DNA of 64,000 nt from Amorphophallus konjac (GCA_022559845.1 CM040126.1:126518886-126582885); one strand, 5' to 3'. Counted from the first letter of the stretch, positions 1 to 11,239 are shown. Notes: generated from the letters alone by a model not told the origin. A program made the numbers and translations.

Positions 1-23
1 CATATTGCTGAAAACCAGAAAAC

Positions 24-217
24 GGGTCGACCCATAGGGTCGACCCTCGCAAACCTAGCAAATGGGTCGACCCCAAGGGTCGACCCTCGCGAACCCGGTT
101 CTGCCCGGGGGTAAGAGTACCATGGGTCGACCCAAACCGGCGGGGCGGCTCACCCACACCCAAGCCGATTCGAACATTGGTTCCAACCCTAAGTTGGACC
201 GTCCCATGGCTATAAAA
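24..217 (+). promoter_or_regulatory. Internal promoter of A: palindrome array plus TATA box
   Basis: Several copies of the perfect palindrome GGGTCGACCC lie between 24 and 135, followed by the TATA sequence CTATAAAATC near 209-218. Transcription would start around 240, ahead of a C-rich leader and the envelope-like ORF. The same palindrome array followed by a TATA box occurs in the LTR of this element, so two promoters of one element seem to share control sites. Promoter activity is inferred from sequence only. Confidence 0.55.
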
Positions 218-383
218 TCTCTCTTGCGCCCCTCCTAGCCTAGCCACCACCCTTTGCAAGCCCTAAAAACCATTCCTTGGCATCAAAGACGTCAAGCCCT
301 AGCCGCGGTTCTCCGGGTGGCGTCCGCACGAAATCTTCTCTTTGTGGCTTAAAGCGTCATCCTTTGATCTTCATTCCCTTGAG

Positions 384-495
384 GTAAGCTTCTGATGTCT
401 GTGGAGGATCATAGATTCACACTTCTCGCATTCCTCTTTGGTTGAACCATCCAGATCTATACCCCATCGGTGGGTTCTTTCAGTTTGTGTTTTAG
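384..495 (+). other. Candidate leader intron before the envelope-like ORF of A
   Basis: A good plant donor (GAG|GTAAGC, GT at 384) and a T-rich acceptor (TTTGTGTTTTAG, AG at 494-495) bound 112 nt. The acceptor is followed at once by the ATG at 496. Splicing would remove the leader piece just upstream of the ORF. No transcript evidence is available. Confidence 0.4.
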
Positions 496-1656
496 ATGGC
501 CCCGAAGAGGCGTTCTTCTCACAGCAGAGGGGAGTCTAGTGCGGCCATGGCACGTCGTGGTAGGGCGGCCGCATATGGCAGAGAATCTGCGCCTTCGAGC
601 AAGGTTTTGGACAGAAAGGTACTCCGACCTCGAGCGGTATGATTTGTCAATCTTAACCCCCATCTTCCGAGTTTAGTGGATGTTCTTTGCAGTCAGCCAA
701 ATTTGGATTTCTTCATGTATGAACATCGACGCATTTATCCGAATTTGGTGCATCAATTTTATAGCAACTTCACCATGTCCTGGGAACATCCGATTACTGT
801 GGTTAATGGCCAACGGGTTATACTCTCCACAGAATTTTTAGGAGTGGCATTTAATCTCCCTCATGAAGGCTTTACATTTGGAGATATTGTGGTTCCTGAA
901 GAAACTGTTTATCAAATGATGACATCTGAAGAAAAAGGTGCACATTCACTTGCTGGGTTAAACGCCAATCATTTTCCTCCCCTACAGCATATATTACACA
1001 AGATGATCACTACTATCCTGCTCCCAAGAGGAGGCGGCCATGACAAAGTGACAGAGATCCATATGTTCTTATTTTACTGTCTCTTGGGTGGTATTCCAGT
1101 TAATTTTCCCGCTATGTTTTTAGCTCATATGTGTAACAGCATGAAGCACAAGAATAGAACTCTTCCATATGCCGCCGCACTTTCTGCTATATTTGCACAC
1201 TTGGACATCAACCTCTCAAAAGAATCTTCTCAAACCATTAGAGAGGCTGATATATTTACTGTTCATTCTATTTGTCATAATATGGGCTATGAACTGCGAG
1301 ATGGCAACTTGGTCCGGACATTGAAAAGTGCTGCACATGAAATCAGTTCTGAGGAGGAGGGTGACAATGATGCATAGGCCGGTGTGCAACATCCACATAC
1401 TCCTGTTGAGGAAATGCCTTCCGAGGAGGTTCAGCTAATCATGGATCGGTTGGATACTATTGATGATCGGTTAGACGAGTATGGGGAGACCATGGCAGCT
1501 ATGCAACTTGAACTATCAGATCTGAAACTCTCTCACCAGGAGCACTCTCGATACGTCACTGACGCTTTGGCCGACCAAACCCACATGATGGAAGAAATTT
1601 CGGCATATATTAGGCGTCAACCACGTCCCTCCACTCCGGATGATACTGATGATTAG
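496..1656 (+). pseudogene. Envelope-like ORF of A (putative plant transposon protein family), two in-frame stops
   Basis: One reading frame runs from ATG 496 to the TAG at 1654 (about 386 codons), broken by TGA at 640-642 and TAG at 1375-1377. The longest open piece starts at 676. The N-terminus is basic and Ser/Arg/Ala-rich. A middle block (about 680-1310) resembles the putative plant transposon protein domain found after pol in SIRE-like elements. The C-terminus (about 1390-1656) is acidic, then a heptad-like coiled coil beginning LIMDRLDTIDDRLDEY. I see no clear signal peptide or membrane anchor, so an envelope function is not supported. The TGA fits decay of a CGA codon and the TAG decay of a CAG codon. 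Family assignment is from memory of similar proteins; the function of the family is unknown. Confidence 0.65.
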
Positions 1657-2079
1657 ACTATGATTCTCCTTCAAATTGGCACAGTTGTTATCCTTATTTC
1701 ACCCCCTCCTTTTTTATGCTTCCAAAGGGGGAGAAAAGACTATTCGGCTACTTATATGTATTGTGTGATGTATGCTTGCATGCATGTATGCTTTCCTCAT
1801 TTTCCTAGTTCATTAGTAATGTTGCACTTCCTTTGAGTCTCATACATTGCATCTTTCTATTTGCATTTCAGACTTTGCTCCCCTTACAACTTGTTGTTGG
1901 CAAGACCTTGTGGAAATATGCAATGTTAATCAATCCTACATATTGTCTTGTTTTATATTGTGTTGTCTTTTATATCGGTCCAATATGGTGAGATGGAATG
2001 ATTCATGCTAATGTGGTTTCAACTGTTCATGGAATGAAATTTTTATATAGAATTTTGTCATCATCAAAAATGGGGAGAT
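1657..2079 (+). other. 3' untranslated region and polypurine tract of A
   Basis: Non-coding. It carries an internal purine run at 1723-1737 (AAAGGGGGAGAAAAG) of the kind repeated in SIRE-like 3' ends, and the priming polypurine tract AAAAATGGGGAGAT at 2066-2079, directly before the LTR. Confidence 0.7.
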
Positions 2080-3660
2080 TGTTGAACCCCCTCCTCATGT
2101 ATTATGTCTTATGGATTTTGATGATGACCAAATGAATTTATATGAACTGAAAATGAGCTTTTCTAACGTTTTGGAAGTGATCACATCACATAAAGATTTG
2201 GCGTTTAGAAGGCTCAAGAACATCATCTCAAGAGTAAGTGTTTTGATTTGAATTTGGACGAAGAATCTAATTCAGAAGTTATTTTGACAGGACAATCTAT
2301 ATGGCCAAAGATTACCAACGTTCTAGGACGATTGGTGAGATCGACTTCAACATATTGACTTTTGAATGTGTGGTTTGAAGTTCATTATTTTGATCTCAAG
2401 GATTAAATTGGTTTAGAACTTATCTAAGTTTAAATGGTTTGAGTTTCATTCCCTCTCATGCTTTAAAAACCATCTTGAAACCCCTAGACTTGTTCTTGGA
2501 CTTAGTGAGTCTTTCAATCAATCTTTTGGATGTTCTGGAACAAGGGTCGACCCACTGGGTCGACCCCTAGGTCCCCTGGTTTTGTTAAACGAGGATCTTT
2601 TATCTCCAGCTGAAAGGGTCGACCCATTTGGTCGACCCCCATCTGCAAGGGTCGACCCCAAGGGTCGACCCCTGGTGATTATTTTTTTGAACCCGGCGGG
2701 CTCCTTCACCAGACCTGCAAGGGTCGACCCCAAGGGCCAACCCATTCACTCAAGGGTCGACCCCAAGGGTCGACGCCTGAAAACCCCTGTTGCCAGAATT
2801 GTTAAACCAGCACGGGTTCTTGGAAGGGTCGACCCCAAGGGTCGACCCATGCTGTCTGGCCCATCTGGCCACTCACGAGGGTCGACCCTTTCTGGTCTGG
2901 GCGGCGCCATGATTGGGGACTCTTGACATTTTGACCAAATGGTCCAACCACACTTGTGTGGCTGTCCTTAATCCACTCCATAACAAGTGGATCTTGTCCC
3001 ATGGCTGTCCCTTGACCACCCTTGGCCTATATAACATCTTGTAGAGGATAAAAACCCTAAGAGAAATTCATATGTGCTGATTTTGGGTTTCTTTCTAACA
3101 TTTGTGTGTGCAGGTCGCAGCAGCCACCTCCAGCCCTTGTTACACCTTGGTGTGTGCGTGAATGTGAAGGGAAGAAGGAGGAATCAAAGTTCCAATCAAG
3201 CCTCTGTTGCTGGCTGCGAGCGAAATCGAGATTCAGCCACATCCGAGCCAAGATCGTCAAGAACGGTCATCGTGCTGCACAAGTGTTTGATAAAATTCAC
3301 AGAAGAGAAAGGGGGAGCTCCAACCAGGATAAATCAATCTATCTTCACTCTTTCCATTCTGAATCATTTAGCTTAAACTTGAGTAGGGGACACGGCAGTG
3401 TACCCGAACCACCTAAAAATTCCGTGTGTCAATTGTGGTTTGTTATTCCGTTTACTTGTCGAGTGGGCTTCGCGGTGAGGTGAGCATTCACCATTTTCTC
3501 TATCAATCACACCCACTTCACACGCTTCACGAGTGTGATCCTGTTCGTGTAAGGTTGGAGCTTGTGTGCATAATTAGTATAGAATTCACGTAGGTAGTTT
3601 CTTTTAATTGGCCATCAATTCACCCCTCCCCTCTTGATTGCCACCCTCCGGGACTCAACA
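2080..3660 (+). repeat. 3' LTR of element A
   Basis: It begins TGTTGAACCC and ends GGGACTCAACA, giving the inverted termini TGTTGA/TCAACA. It follows a polypurine tract and is 1581 bp long. The U3 part contains the GGGTCGACCC array (about 2540-2890). A TATA box (CTATATAAC) lies at 3028-3034, so R begins near 3060. The rest is leader-like and non-coding. Confidence 0.85.
2540..2890 (+). repeat. GGGTCGACCC palindrome array in U3 of A
   Basis: More than ten copies of GGGTCGACCC or one-base variants lie in this span, often as pairs joined by a short CAA or CAT linker. Each copy is its own reverse complement and contains a SalI-type GTCGAC core. The array ends about 140 bp before the TATA box, a position that suits a transcription-factor cluster; hairpin formation is the alternative. 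Confidence 0.8.
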
Positions 3661-4116
3661 GATGCTGATTATGCTGGGTGCAAACTTGATTGGAAAAGCA
3701 CTAGTGGGTATTGCAATTACTTAGGTGGCTGCCTGGTCTCTTGGGCTTCCAAGAAGTAGCACTCAGTGGCCCGGTCTACCACTGAAGCAGAGTATGTAGC
3801 GGCAGGTAGCTGTGGGACCTAGGTACTATAGATAAAGCATCAACTCCAGGACTACAAAGTAGATCTTGGATGTACACCCATCTTGTGCGACAACACAAGC
3901 GCCATCAATCTTGCTAAGAATCCCATCTAGCATTCCCGCTCAAAACATATTGAAGTAAGGCATCACTTTCTTCGAGATGAGGTAAATAATAAAAACTTTG
4001 AATTCCAATTTATTGAATCTGAAATACAAGATGTAGATATTTTTACCAAACCTTTGAGCACTGGCAGATTTTTCACCTTGAGAAGAGAACTGGGTTTGTG
4101 TCGACCTCCCACTTGA
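3661..4116 (+). pseudogene. Copia RNase H fragment of B, four in-frame stops
   Basis: One frame reads as the C-terminal copia RNase H: DADYAGCKLDWKSTSG at the start, LVSWASKK, then STTEAEYVAA with the catalytic Glu, CDNTSAINLAKNP, HSRSKHIEVRHHFLRD, and VDIFTKPL near the end, finishing at the TGA at 4114. In-frame TAG codons lie at 3757, 3820, 3829 and 3928. By comparison with the family, three stand where Gln (CAG) is usual and one where Trp (TGG) is usual, so all fit C-to-T or G-to-A decay. The N-terminal part of pol is beyond the left edge because A is inserted here. In an intact element the domain degrades RNA in the RNA-DNA hybrid during reverse transcription. Confidence 0.9.
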
Positions 4117-5551
4117 TTGCACTCATTTGAAATAAGTACATCCCACATATGGAGTCTTTTTAGGTCCATTGTGCATATTTAGCTAGCTGCATTTCATATG
4201 TCTACATGCTGCCATGTTAATCATAAGTCAATTTCCCTTCGGTATATACAATGGTGATTTGAGGAAGGGCAAGTTCAGTCTGCCTAGAAACACTCACTAT
4301 GCGTGAGGCAAGTCCTCCGCCAGATATCAAGGGAACATGCATTCTACATTCTCTCTATTTTGCATGCATGGATTCAGGGGGAGCAAGTTATTTCACAAGA
4401 GGTTCTTCTCTAAGATCAATTCATTGAATGGCCATTCTCAGAAGAAATCCTTGCACTTAGCATTGAGGCTGATCCTTGTATTGAGGGCTTAAACTCAACA
4501 ACCTTCTGCATTTTGAAATCTTGAACCCTGACAGGAGGACCTCATTGGTCTACTATTGTTGATATGTCCTGATGCACGGTCTGCTTGTGCTCATCCAGTG
4601 ACCACATTTCTTTCATATTACACGCTTTGTACTGTGGTCCACCATTACTTCACAAGAGACAATGGTTCAAGGCACTAATTGCATAGAAATGGTTGAGGTA
4701 TGCTGAGTAACTAGGTGCACTCCACTTGAGACGTGAGGTGGCTTACGTAAAAGGCGCTCTCTTGACTATCTCTGCTCTGGTTCTTCAAAACAACACAAAA
4801 AAAATTATACAAAAAAAAAAGCAATAGCATGTTCCCATTGAGAAACTGGATCCCTTCACCAATGAAGTGCTGGCTGGTTAGGCATGATGTGGTAGGCCAA
4901 CTCTGATTTCCATGCGGCATGATAGTAAACCGCACTTAGTGACTGGGGCAGTTGCACTGAAACAAATGTGACTCTTCACATCCAACGGTGCCTGTTCAAC
5001 TTGACTGTCAGTTAATATCAAAATTGCTTACTAGAGGCACCTACATTCGTTGTCTCTTCATTATGTCTTGGTTGACTTCCCTACTGATGGTTGTTGTTCC
5101 TCTCATGTCATTCGATCTCTTGAGATAGACTGAACCGGGAACATTATGTTTCTTGTTCCCTCAAGGTATATCAACCTTAGTAGTCTCTGTGAGCATACCC
5201 TGGCTTGTTCCTTGGTTTCAACTGTGCTTGCATGTGTTCTTGATTTTAAACTCCCAGTTCCTCCTTTTGTCCTACCATGCTAGCCTACTGGGAAATCCTT
5301 AAATTTGATGGTCCAGGTTCACCAATGTGTGTCTTAGTTATGAACCACTCCTATGATATTTTCACTCCTCCATTTTTTGATGGTGTCAAAGGGGGGGGGG
5401 AGTGTGATTTTGCATTAAGGGGGAGTTTGCATTCGTTGCATATCTTGTTCACAGCATATCCTACTGCATAATTTTTGCTTTGCTCTTCAAAATTACTTTA
5501 CTAATCAGTAAGCACATGACTTATTGTTGCCATCATCAAAAAGGGGGAGAA
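4117..5551 (+). other. 3' untranslated region and polypurine tract of B
   Basis: Non-coding. It contains a decayed copy of the GGTA-stem element (4238-4333), a G-rich purine run at 5389-5401, a second run near 5417, and the priming polypurine tract AAAAAGGGGGAGAA ending at 5551, just before the LTR. No ORF here resembles the envelope-like ORF of A. Confidence 0.7.
4238..4333 (+). ncRNA. Decayed copy of the GGTA-stem structured element (B)
   Basis: It aligns by eye with the reverse strand of 16120-16213 in D. Both share GGTATAT, AATGGTGA, TTGAGGAAGGGCAAGT, ATGCGTGAG and TCCGCC in the same order and spacing. The closing stem at the right end is damaged here (AGATATC in place of GTACC). Same strand sense relative to its element as the copies in D. 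Function unknown. Confidence 0.5.
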
Positions 5552-7676
5552 TGTTCAGTACATGATGTTTTGATGATGTCACACCATGAGTCATTAGCCA
5601 ATTGGCTCAGAAATTCATGCTATCTTTTGATGTGTCCAGGTGTGAAGATATCCTGCCAAGTGGCACATGTGCACCGACCTTAGTCTTCATGTGCACCGAC
5701 CTCAAATGAAGAAAGATCACATGTGCACCGACCTTAGTCTTCATGTGCACCGACCTCAACTGACGAAAGGTAACATGTGCACCGACCATAGTATTCATGT
5801 GCACCGACCTCAACTGAAGAAAGGTAACATGTGCACCGACCTTAGTCTTCATGTGCACCGACCTCAATTGAGGAAGTTCCTAATGTGCACCGACCTTACT
5901 GAAGAAAGCGTCTCATGTACACCAACCTTGTTCTTCATATGTACCGACCTTACTGAAGAAAGATCTTCATGTGCACTGACCTTACTGAAGAAAGCGTCTC
6001 ATGTGCACCGACCTTGTTCTTCATGTGCACCGACCTTACTGAAGAAAGATCTTCATGTACACCGACCTTACTGAAGAAAGGTTTTCATGTGCACCAACCT
6101 TACTAAAGGAAGCTCTTCATGTGCACCGACCTTACTGAAAAAAGTCTTCATGTGCACCGACGTTGCTAAAGGCCAAGCACTTCATGTGCACCGACCTCAA
6201 CAGAGGAAGTTCCTAATGTGCACCGACCTTACTGAAGAAAGACTTCATGTGCACCGACGTTGCCAAAGGCCAAGCACCTCATGTGCCCCGACCTCACTGA
6301 AGAAGTCCTTCATGTGCACCGACCCTATTTTTCATGCCAAGCCAGCTGCACTGACCTTACAAGTCATGCCAAGCAAGGTGCACCGACCTTATGAAGAAAC
6401 TCTTCATATGTGCATCGACGCATCTGGGCTCCCTGGGGCTTTTTTCTAGCAAACCTGTAGTCTTTTCAAAAAAGAATCAAGAGACCAAAAATAGGAATCG
6501 CAAATGCCAAAAAACACATCTTTTGAGGTCCGGAAAGGTTTCCTTGCTGAGTCAACATCCTTGTTATCATTGGCTTGCTGTATTAGTCCTTTTGGTCAAC
6601 GGAGAAGCCAGTTACCATATCTGGGTATAGTCACCTTTCCTGCTACCCATCTTTTTGCCTCCACCAAACCAGATGCTCTGTCACTGAGATCGCACAGGAC
6701 AAAAGGACGCCCTTGATAGTCTAGCCAGCAGAAGAAAAAGATGCTGCATGTCTTACTTGGGAAGCATCTACTCACATATTTTTTGGTCAACCAAGGTAAC
6801 AAGAATGCTAGAAATTATTTTGCTTCTTCTTTGGCCAATCAGAGGTTGCCAAGACAAAAGCCTCTTAAAGAAAAATAATTAATTATGTGGAGCCAATCGC
6901 ATATAGCCTAAAACCTTCTACTGGAAGGTCTGCTTGCGCCTATAAAAGGGACCCCATGCTTGAAGAAATGTTGAGCCACCGCAAGAACTGAAGCTGGGCC
7001 TTTCAAGAAGAAACAAAGCATGAAAAAGAAAAGGGAGAAAAGAAAGAAAAGAGAGACGAGTGCCTGTTGAACGTCGTATGAAAGAAAAGGAGGAAGAGAA
7101 GGAAGAAGGTCAGCAGCCAAGATAGCCAACCCTGGATTCTTTGCACTGTTACACATGCCCTATCACTCTCGCTGCCTTTCATCTGGAGTCGTTGCACCTA
7201 CAACAGTCTCATTTTTCTTTTGTTTCTCTTTTTCTGGTCAACTTGTTCTGTGGGGCTTGTCCCCGTGTGTGGTGAGGACTTCATCCTCGTGAGGAGTTTG
7301 CTCCTCGTGTGGGGGCTTGTCCTTGTGTCTAGATGTAGCGTCAGCGTGTGTGTGTGGTTATCCTTCTTTTGGCCAAAGAGTGGGTGCCTCTCCAAGTTGG
7401 GAGGTGGGTGGACGTAGGTTTATCGTGGGACAACCGAACCATCTAAAAACCTTGTGTTATGGTGTGATGCACTTTATCCATCTCTCATACCCCCATTCAC
7501 AGACACTCCAAGCTCTTCATTCCGCTCATTCCGCTGATCAACCCATTGTTTTCATTTCGGATCTGTACTTCAGTTTTGGTTCATCGTTGTTCACTTTCAT
7601 CATCGTTTAAAAGCTTTTATTTTGTGAACCCAGATCTATTCACCTCCCCTCTAGATCCTCTCTTAACCATCCAACA
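5552..7676 (+). repeat. 3' LTR of element B
   Basis: It begins TGTTCAGTAC directly after a polypurine tract and ends in CCATCCAACA, for 2125 bp. The pre-terminal CACCTCCCCTCTAG resembles the same place in the LTR of A. U3 holds the GTGCACCGACC array. The TATA box CTATAAAAGG is at 6941-6947. The right end is inferred from CA and from the resemblance to A, since the other LTR is not in the window. Confidence 0.7.
5665..6420 (+). repeat. GTGCACCGACC array in U3 of B (about 26 units)
   Basis: Units of the form CATGTGCACCGACCT recur every 22-35 bp with AT-rich linkers such as TACTGAAGAAAG; I counted about 26 by eye, several mutated. The unit contains GTGCAC (palindrome) and ACCGAC, which matches the RCCGAC core bound by DREB/CBF factors in plants. 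The array sits some 520 bp upstream of the TATA box. Confidence 0.85.
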
Positions 7677-9806
7677 TTGTTGGTGGTCTAGAGGCTTGGG
7701 AATGGTTCCCCATTGTTTTCCACATCACCCAGGGGTGATTGGGGCGTGGAATCGAACCCCTAGGTGGGGTTCTGAGGGTTCTCTGTAATTTTCGGTCAAT
7801 TGGCCTGGGAGGTTCGGTCTACCGAACGGCCGTTCACCACGGGGGTGTTACAGGGCGGTCGCGGTCGGGTGACCGACCTCGTTCTGGTCGGGCTACCGGC
7901 CCTTGTTGGCCGGTCGACCAATTTAATTGGTCGACCAACCCAAGGTCATTGGTCAACCGAAATCCCCTGTCTTGGCCTGTTTTAGCCGCCGGTCGACCCG
8001 GTTGTGACCCATTGGTCGACCTATGGCCCCGTGGATGTCCCGGACACCCCGTGGGTACCGTGACCATGTTTTTGGGTGTCCGGAGGTACCGTATTACCTC
8101 GATTAGCGTGCCTATGAGATTTGAGGGTCCGGGTGACCCCGTGTGTTCCAGACTTTTGTGTATTCGCTAGATCGAGTCATTGTGTATCGGTATAAGTGCG
8201 GAGGGCTGTCCCCGCACGCTATTTAGCTTCCTCGAAAAGCGATTTCCATGTGGGCCATGCGTATGGCCTATGAACCGCAAGTTTTGTGACCCAGCCTGGG
8301 GCTAGGGGTTTTCTTAGATTTCCACTGAAAAGGGATTGAACTCCACAGTTATGAACTGCCTTAAGAATTATTCTTGACTGTGGTTTCTGACCCTAGGCGA
8401 AGGGCAGGTTGACGGCATGGAGTTGTCCTATATAACGGTCTTGACTCGAGTCTTGTGACTCAAGGTCCGTTGGGTTAGTAGGTCTAGTGGACTGCCTAGA
8501 GCCCGGTGGCATCGTGCCACTTGTGTTCCAAGCTACGTATGGCGGGCTCATGGGTAGCCTGTTAGTATTCTGTTGGTTCCTTCCGAGAGTCTTTCTCTCG
8601 AGCGACCGTTCCCACTAGTCGTAACTTGCCTGGGCAAGTCTGTGCCTACCCACCCGGGGGTGGTGGAGAGCTAGACTCGAGAGTGACGATTTTTAGGCTA
8701 GTTTTTTGTAGGGCCTCCCACTGTAGTGGCTCGAGTCCGAGCCAGGAGGAAAACCAACTAGAGGGTCTAACGTAGTGCAGTCAGTCAGTGTGTGCACACA
8801 TGGTCGGGGACTTCAGACGCATGCTGATGGGCATGACCCCGACTAGACCCTTGTCCTATGGTTACTAGTACGGTGTCTCAATTTTGCCTGGGGCGAGGAA
8901 GACACCTGGGACGTGGACTAAGTCATCAGTGGACGCATCCGGCCTTGCTTCTAGTGGGCAGTACTCCTGTCACACAAGACATATTTCTTCGTGTTTCTTC
9001 CGATGGTTTCTGAGTGTCTTCCCGACACCGAGGTCTAGAGTTCTCGGTAGGGTTACCGAAGTTTCACCTGTAGACCGTGTAGGGTTCACCACTGCGTGGT
9101 CGCGACTATCCCAGACCGTGTGGTCTTGGGTTAGGCCTGCGTTTGTGAGGACGGGCCTTCACGTCAGAGCTGTCGTGGCATTTCTTCTGGCAGCATAGCC
9201 AAGGTTTTCCCGTTAGCTCGGTAGTCCCCCAACTTTGAGATCAGGGTGTGCTTTCTGTACCCTTAGGAGTAGCGTAAAGCCGTGGTTCCAGCGGCTATCG
9301 GGTTTCCTGTTCTTTTACGAATGTTCTTTTTGTCGTTGTTATTATTGTTGTCGTTACTCCTGGTGTTGTTGTTGTTCCATTAGCACTACTTTTCTTTATC
9401 GCCATTCATTTGTGGTAGGGTTCTGCGAGACCCCTACCGAGCCAATGAGATGAGGCTCACCCCCTACTTTTCAGGTGTAGTGGTTCCTCCTCGAGGTTCA
9501 GAGGTGCAACGCGGAGGTTCGTAGTTGCTAACTCGTCGGGCCGAGTGTTCACTCGGCGTTAAGTACGTTTCCTTTCTTGTAGACTGTGCTTTTTTGACTG
9601 GACTCTATGGTTAGATTATTTAATTGAAAATGTAATTTCATTTCTGTTATGTAAACTATTAATTATAGATATTCCTGTTTTATTTCATATTTCGATGTAC
9701 CTCCACACTCCTTTCTAACTCTTCTGAGCCCTTCGACTCGTGGGTGGCGGGGCATGATTCGAATGGTATAGGGTTATTTCCGGTATCCAGATCTTGGGTC
9801 GTTACG
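7677..9806 (+). repeat. LTR of C (left end removed)
   Basis: Non-coding, about 2130 bp, ending GGGTCGTTACG just before the primer site. It holds the GTCGAC-type array (7800-8030) and a TATA box CTATATAACG at 8429-8435. The final base is probably a mutated A of a TTACA terminus. The left end is unknown because B has inserted. Confidence 0.55.
7800..8030 (+). repeat. GGTCGACC/ACCGGTC-type palindrome cluster in LTR of C
   Basis: Repeated short inverted motifs include GGTCGACCAATTTAATTGGT at 7912-7931, a 20 bp near-palindrome of tandem GGTCGACC sites, plus CCGGTCGACCCGG near 7991 and TTGGTCGACC near 8012. The cluster is about 400 bp upstream of the TATA box. Confidence 0.7.
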
Positions 9807-9808
9807 GA

Positions 9809-9820
9809 TGATATCAGAGC
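9809..9820 (+). other. Primer binding site of C (decayed)
   Basis: TGATATCAGAGC differs by one G-to-A change from TGGTATCAGAGC, the plant initiator-Met tRNA complement. It stands two bases after the LTR end. Confidence 0.7.
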
Positions 9821-11239
9821 AGTGTTGATGGAAGTACATGAGAATTTGAGATATTGCAATGATCAGACTCCATAAGGTCTAGTACAGTCGACAGTTGGCA
9901 TTAGGGTTTTGTGTTTATTTTTTGCTTTGTTTCTCACGTGAGAGCTAGAGTGCGTGGCGTTGGCATTGTAAAGGTGGTTGCTATTTTCGTCGGAGTGCAA
10001 GTGTGGGGCCTGAGGAATGAGATAGAGAGCTGCCTTCCCCATTGGTGGTGGCCCCAGTTGTGCTGCATTGGGCAGAGTTGTCGGTAGGTGGGAGTCTGCG
10101 GTGTTGCATTTGAGGAATTTGCGATGAGCTCAGGTGGCTGGTGAGGATTGTTTGTGGTTCGGTGGCCGTAAGTGTGCTCTCAGAGAGTTATTATCATTTT
10201 GGCCACCCCAGCTTGAGGTTTAGCCAGCCCCTGAGGTGTTAAGAACATGGTTTAAGGTGGTAGATCGGATGTTCTGATCGAGAGATGCGCTCGGGCGAGC
10301 AGAGGATCTTCTTGGTGAGCTACTAATTGTCGAGCCTGACATTCTCATCATGCTCTGTGGCATTGGAGATGACGTGCTAGTCCCAATTATTTTGCGGATA
10401 TCAAGCAAGATTGGTTAAAGTTGTTCCAGTGAGTTCTAAGTCCTGCATATCTACGCATGAATGGGCTGTGTTAGTCTTGGATTTGGCTCGAGATTGTTTA
10501 GCGGTGGCTTAGTTCGTGCCCCAGATTGTGGAATTTGGGGCCATTGTGCACTGCTCCTGGATGCGCCGTACAAGGCAGTAGATGAGATGTGAAGGCTCCA
10601 TGGCAGATTTGTGATTGAGGATGAGTGTTGGCAGGTGTCGATCATGGTTCATGTCATGGCTCTCGGTGTGGTGGTCTGCGCGGCAGTAGCTCAGGAGATG
10701 GATATTTTGAGGATCTGAGAATTGAGTATGGATTGGTGTCAGCACGGACAAATTCGAGGGAATGATGTCCGATGGCTAGAGGTGTAGCAGCCCTTGAGCC
10801 TGGCATCTTCTATGGTTTCTTCACTCCTCGGTAAGTGTTTTGGTGTATTAATGGTTCTAGGATTAGAGGCAGGCATAAGTAGGGAGTGTGTGGCAGCAGC
10901 TAGCTCAACCGCTATGGCAGAGTGTGGCTAGCGATCATCAGAGCCAATGCTCGAGGTGTGGTGAGTTAAAGTTTGGGGAATTGCGATAATGGAGCATCGG
11001 GAGATGCTGCGAGTGTGGTCCGACGGGACACTTGAGGAGTGTTGTCGGAGGAAGATGACCTGACGGAAGTGGCAATGGTTTTTCTTGTGTTGGAAGGTGC
11101 AGTTCCTAGCATGCGCGAGGTTCAAGGTCAGGTCAGGCGCGAAGATCTCACGATTTGTAGGAGATATGTTGTTTCTCTTTGGTCAGAGAGGATTGCATTT
11201 TTGCTAAGTTCGTCATCCTGCATCGTGCGTTTGGATTTG
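9821..11239 (+). pseudogene. Decayed gag region of C
   Basis: No long open frame remains. Near 10950-11040 a zinc-knuckle pair can be read in one frame: CSRCGE, then a stop, then CCECGPTGHLRSV, a CX2CX4HX4C pattern with the last Cys changed. Around 10215-10300 a frame reads PAPEVLRTWFKVVDRM, which could be part of a gypsy Gag, but frameshifts and stops prevent a firm alignment. D interrupts the sequence at 11304. Lineage within gypsy is not resolved. Confidence 0.45.

Larger units (their letters stand above)
1..3660 (+). mobile_element. Element A: 3' part of a SIRE/Maximus-like Ty1-copia retrotransposon
   Basis: The segment holds an envelope-like ORF, a polypurine tract and an LTR in the order typical of the 3' end of SIRE-like copia elements, in which an extra ORF lies after pol. 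The LTR ends at 3660, and from 3661 the sequence is the RNase H of a different copia element (B), so A is inserted in B. Its 5' LTR, gag and pol lie left of the window. Assignment to the SIRE/Maximus group rests on the extra ORF, the TGTTGA...TCAACA termini and the purine tract; no A pol sequence is visible. Confidence 0.85.
3661..7676 (+). mobile_element. Element B: 3' part of a second SIRE-like copia retrotransposon
   Basis: It starts inside a copia RNase H domain, where A has inserted, continues through a long 3' untranslated region with purine tracts, and ends with an LTR. Beyond 7676 the sequence is a gypsy-type LTR (C). The B sequence left of the A insertion is outside the window, so the A target duplication cannot be checked. 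Confidence 0.8.

Noticed and set aside
2518..3002. Open frames rich in Val-Asp-Pro-Lys-Gly repeats
   Set aside because: Translation of the GGGTCGACCC array in the LTR of A.
5665..6420. CRISPR-like array
   Set aside because: Plant context, spacers themselves repetitive and of uneven length, repeat inside an LTR; no CRISPR.
5607..6449. Open frames with repeated Met-Cys-Thr-Asp-Leu-like units on both strands
   Set aside because: They are translations of the GTGCACCGACC array in U3, not genes.
9809..9820. tRNA gene-like sequences at TGGTATCAGAGC sites
   Set aside because: They match only the tRNA 3' end complement and sit next to LTR ends, so they are primer sites; no tRNA gene with full arms was seen in the window.
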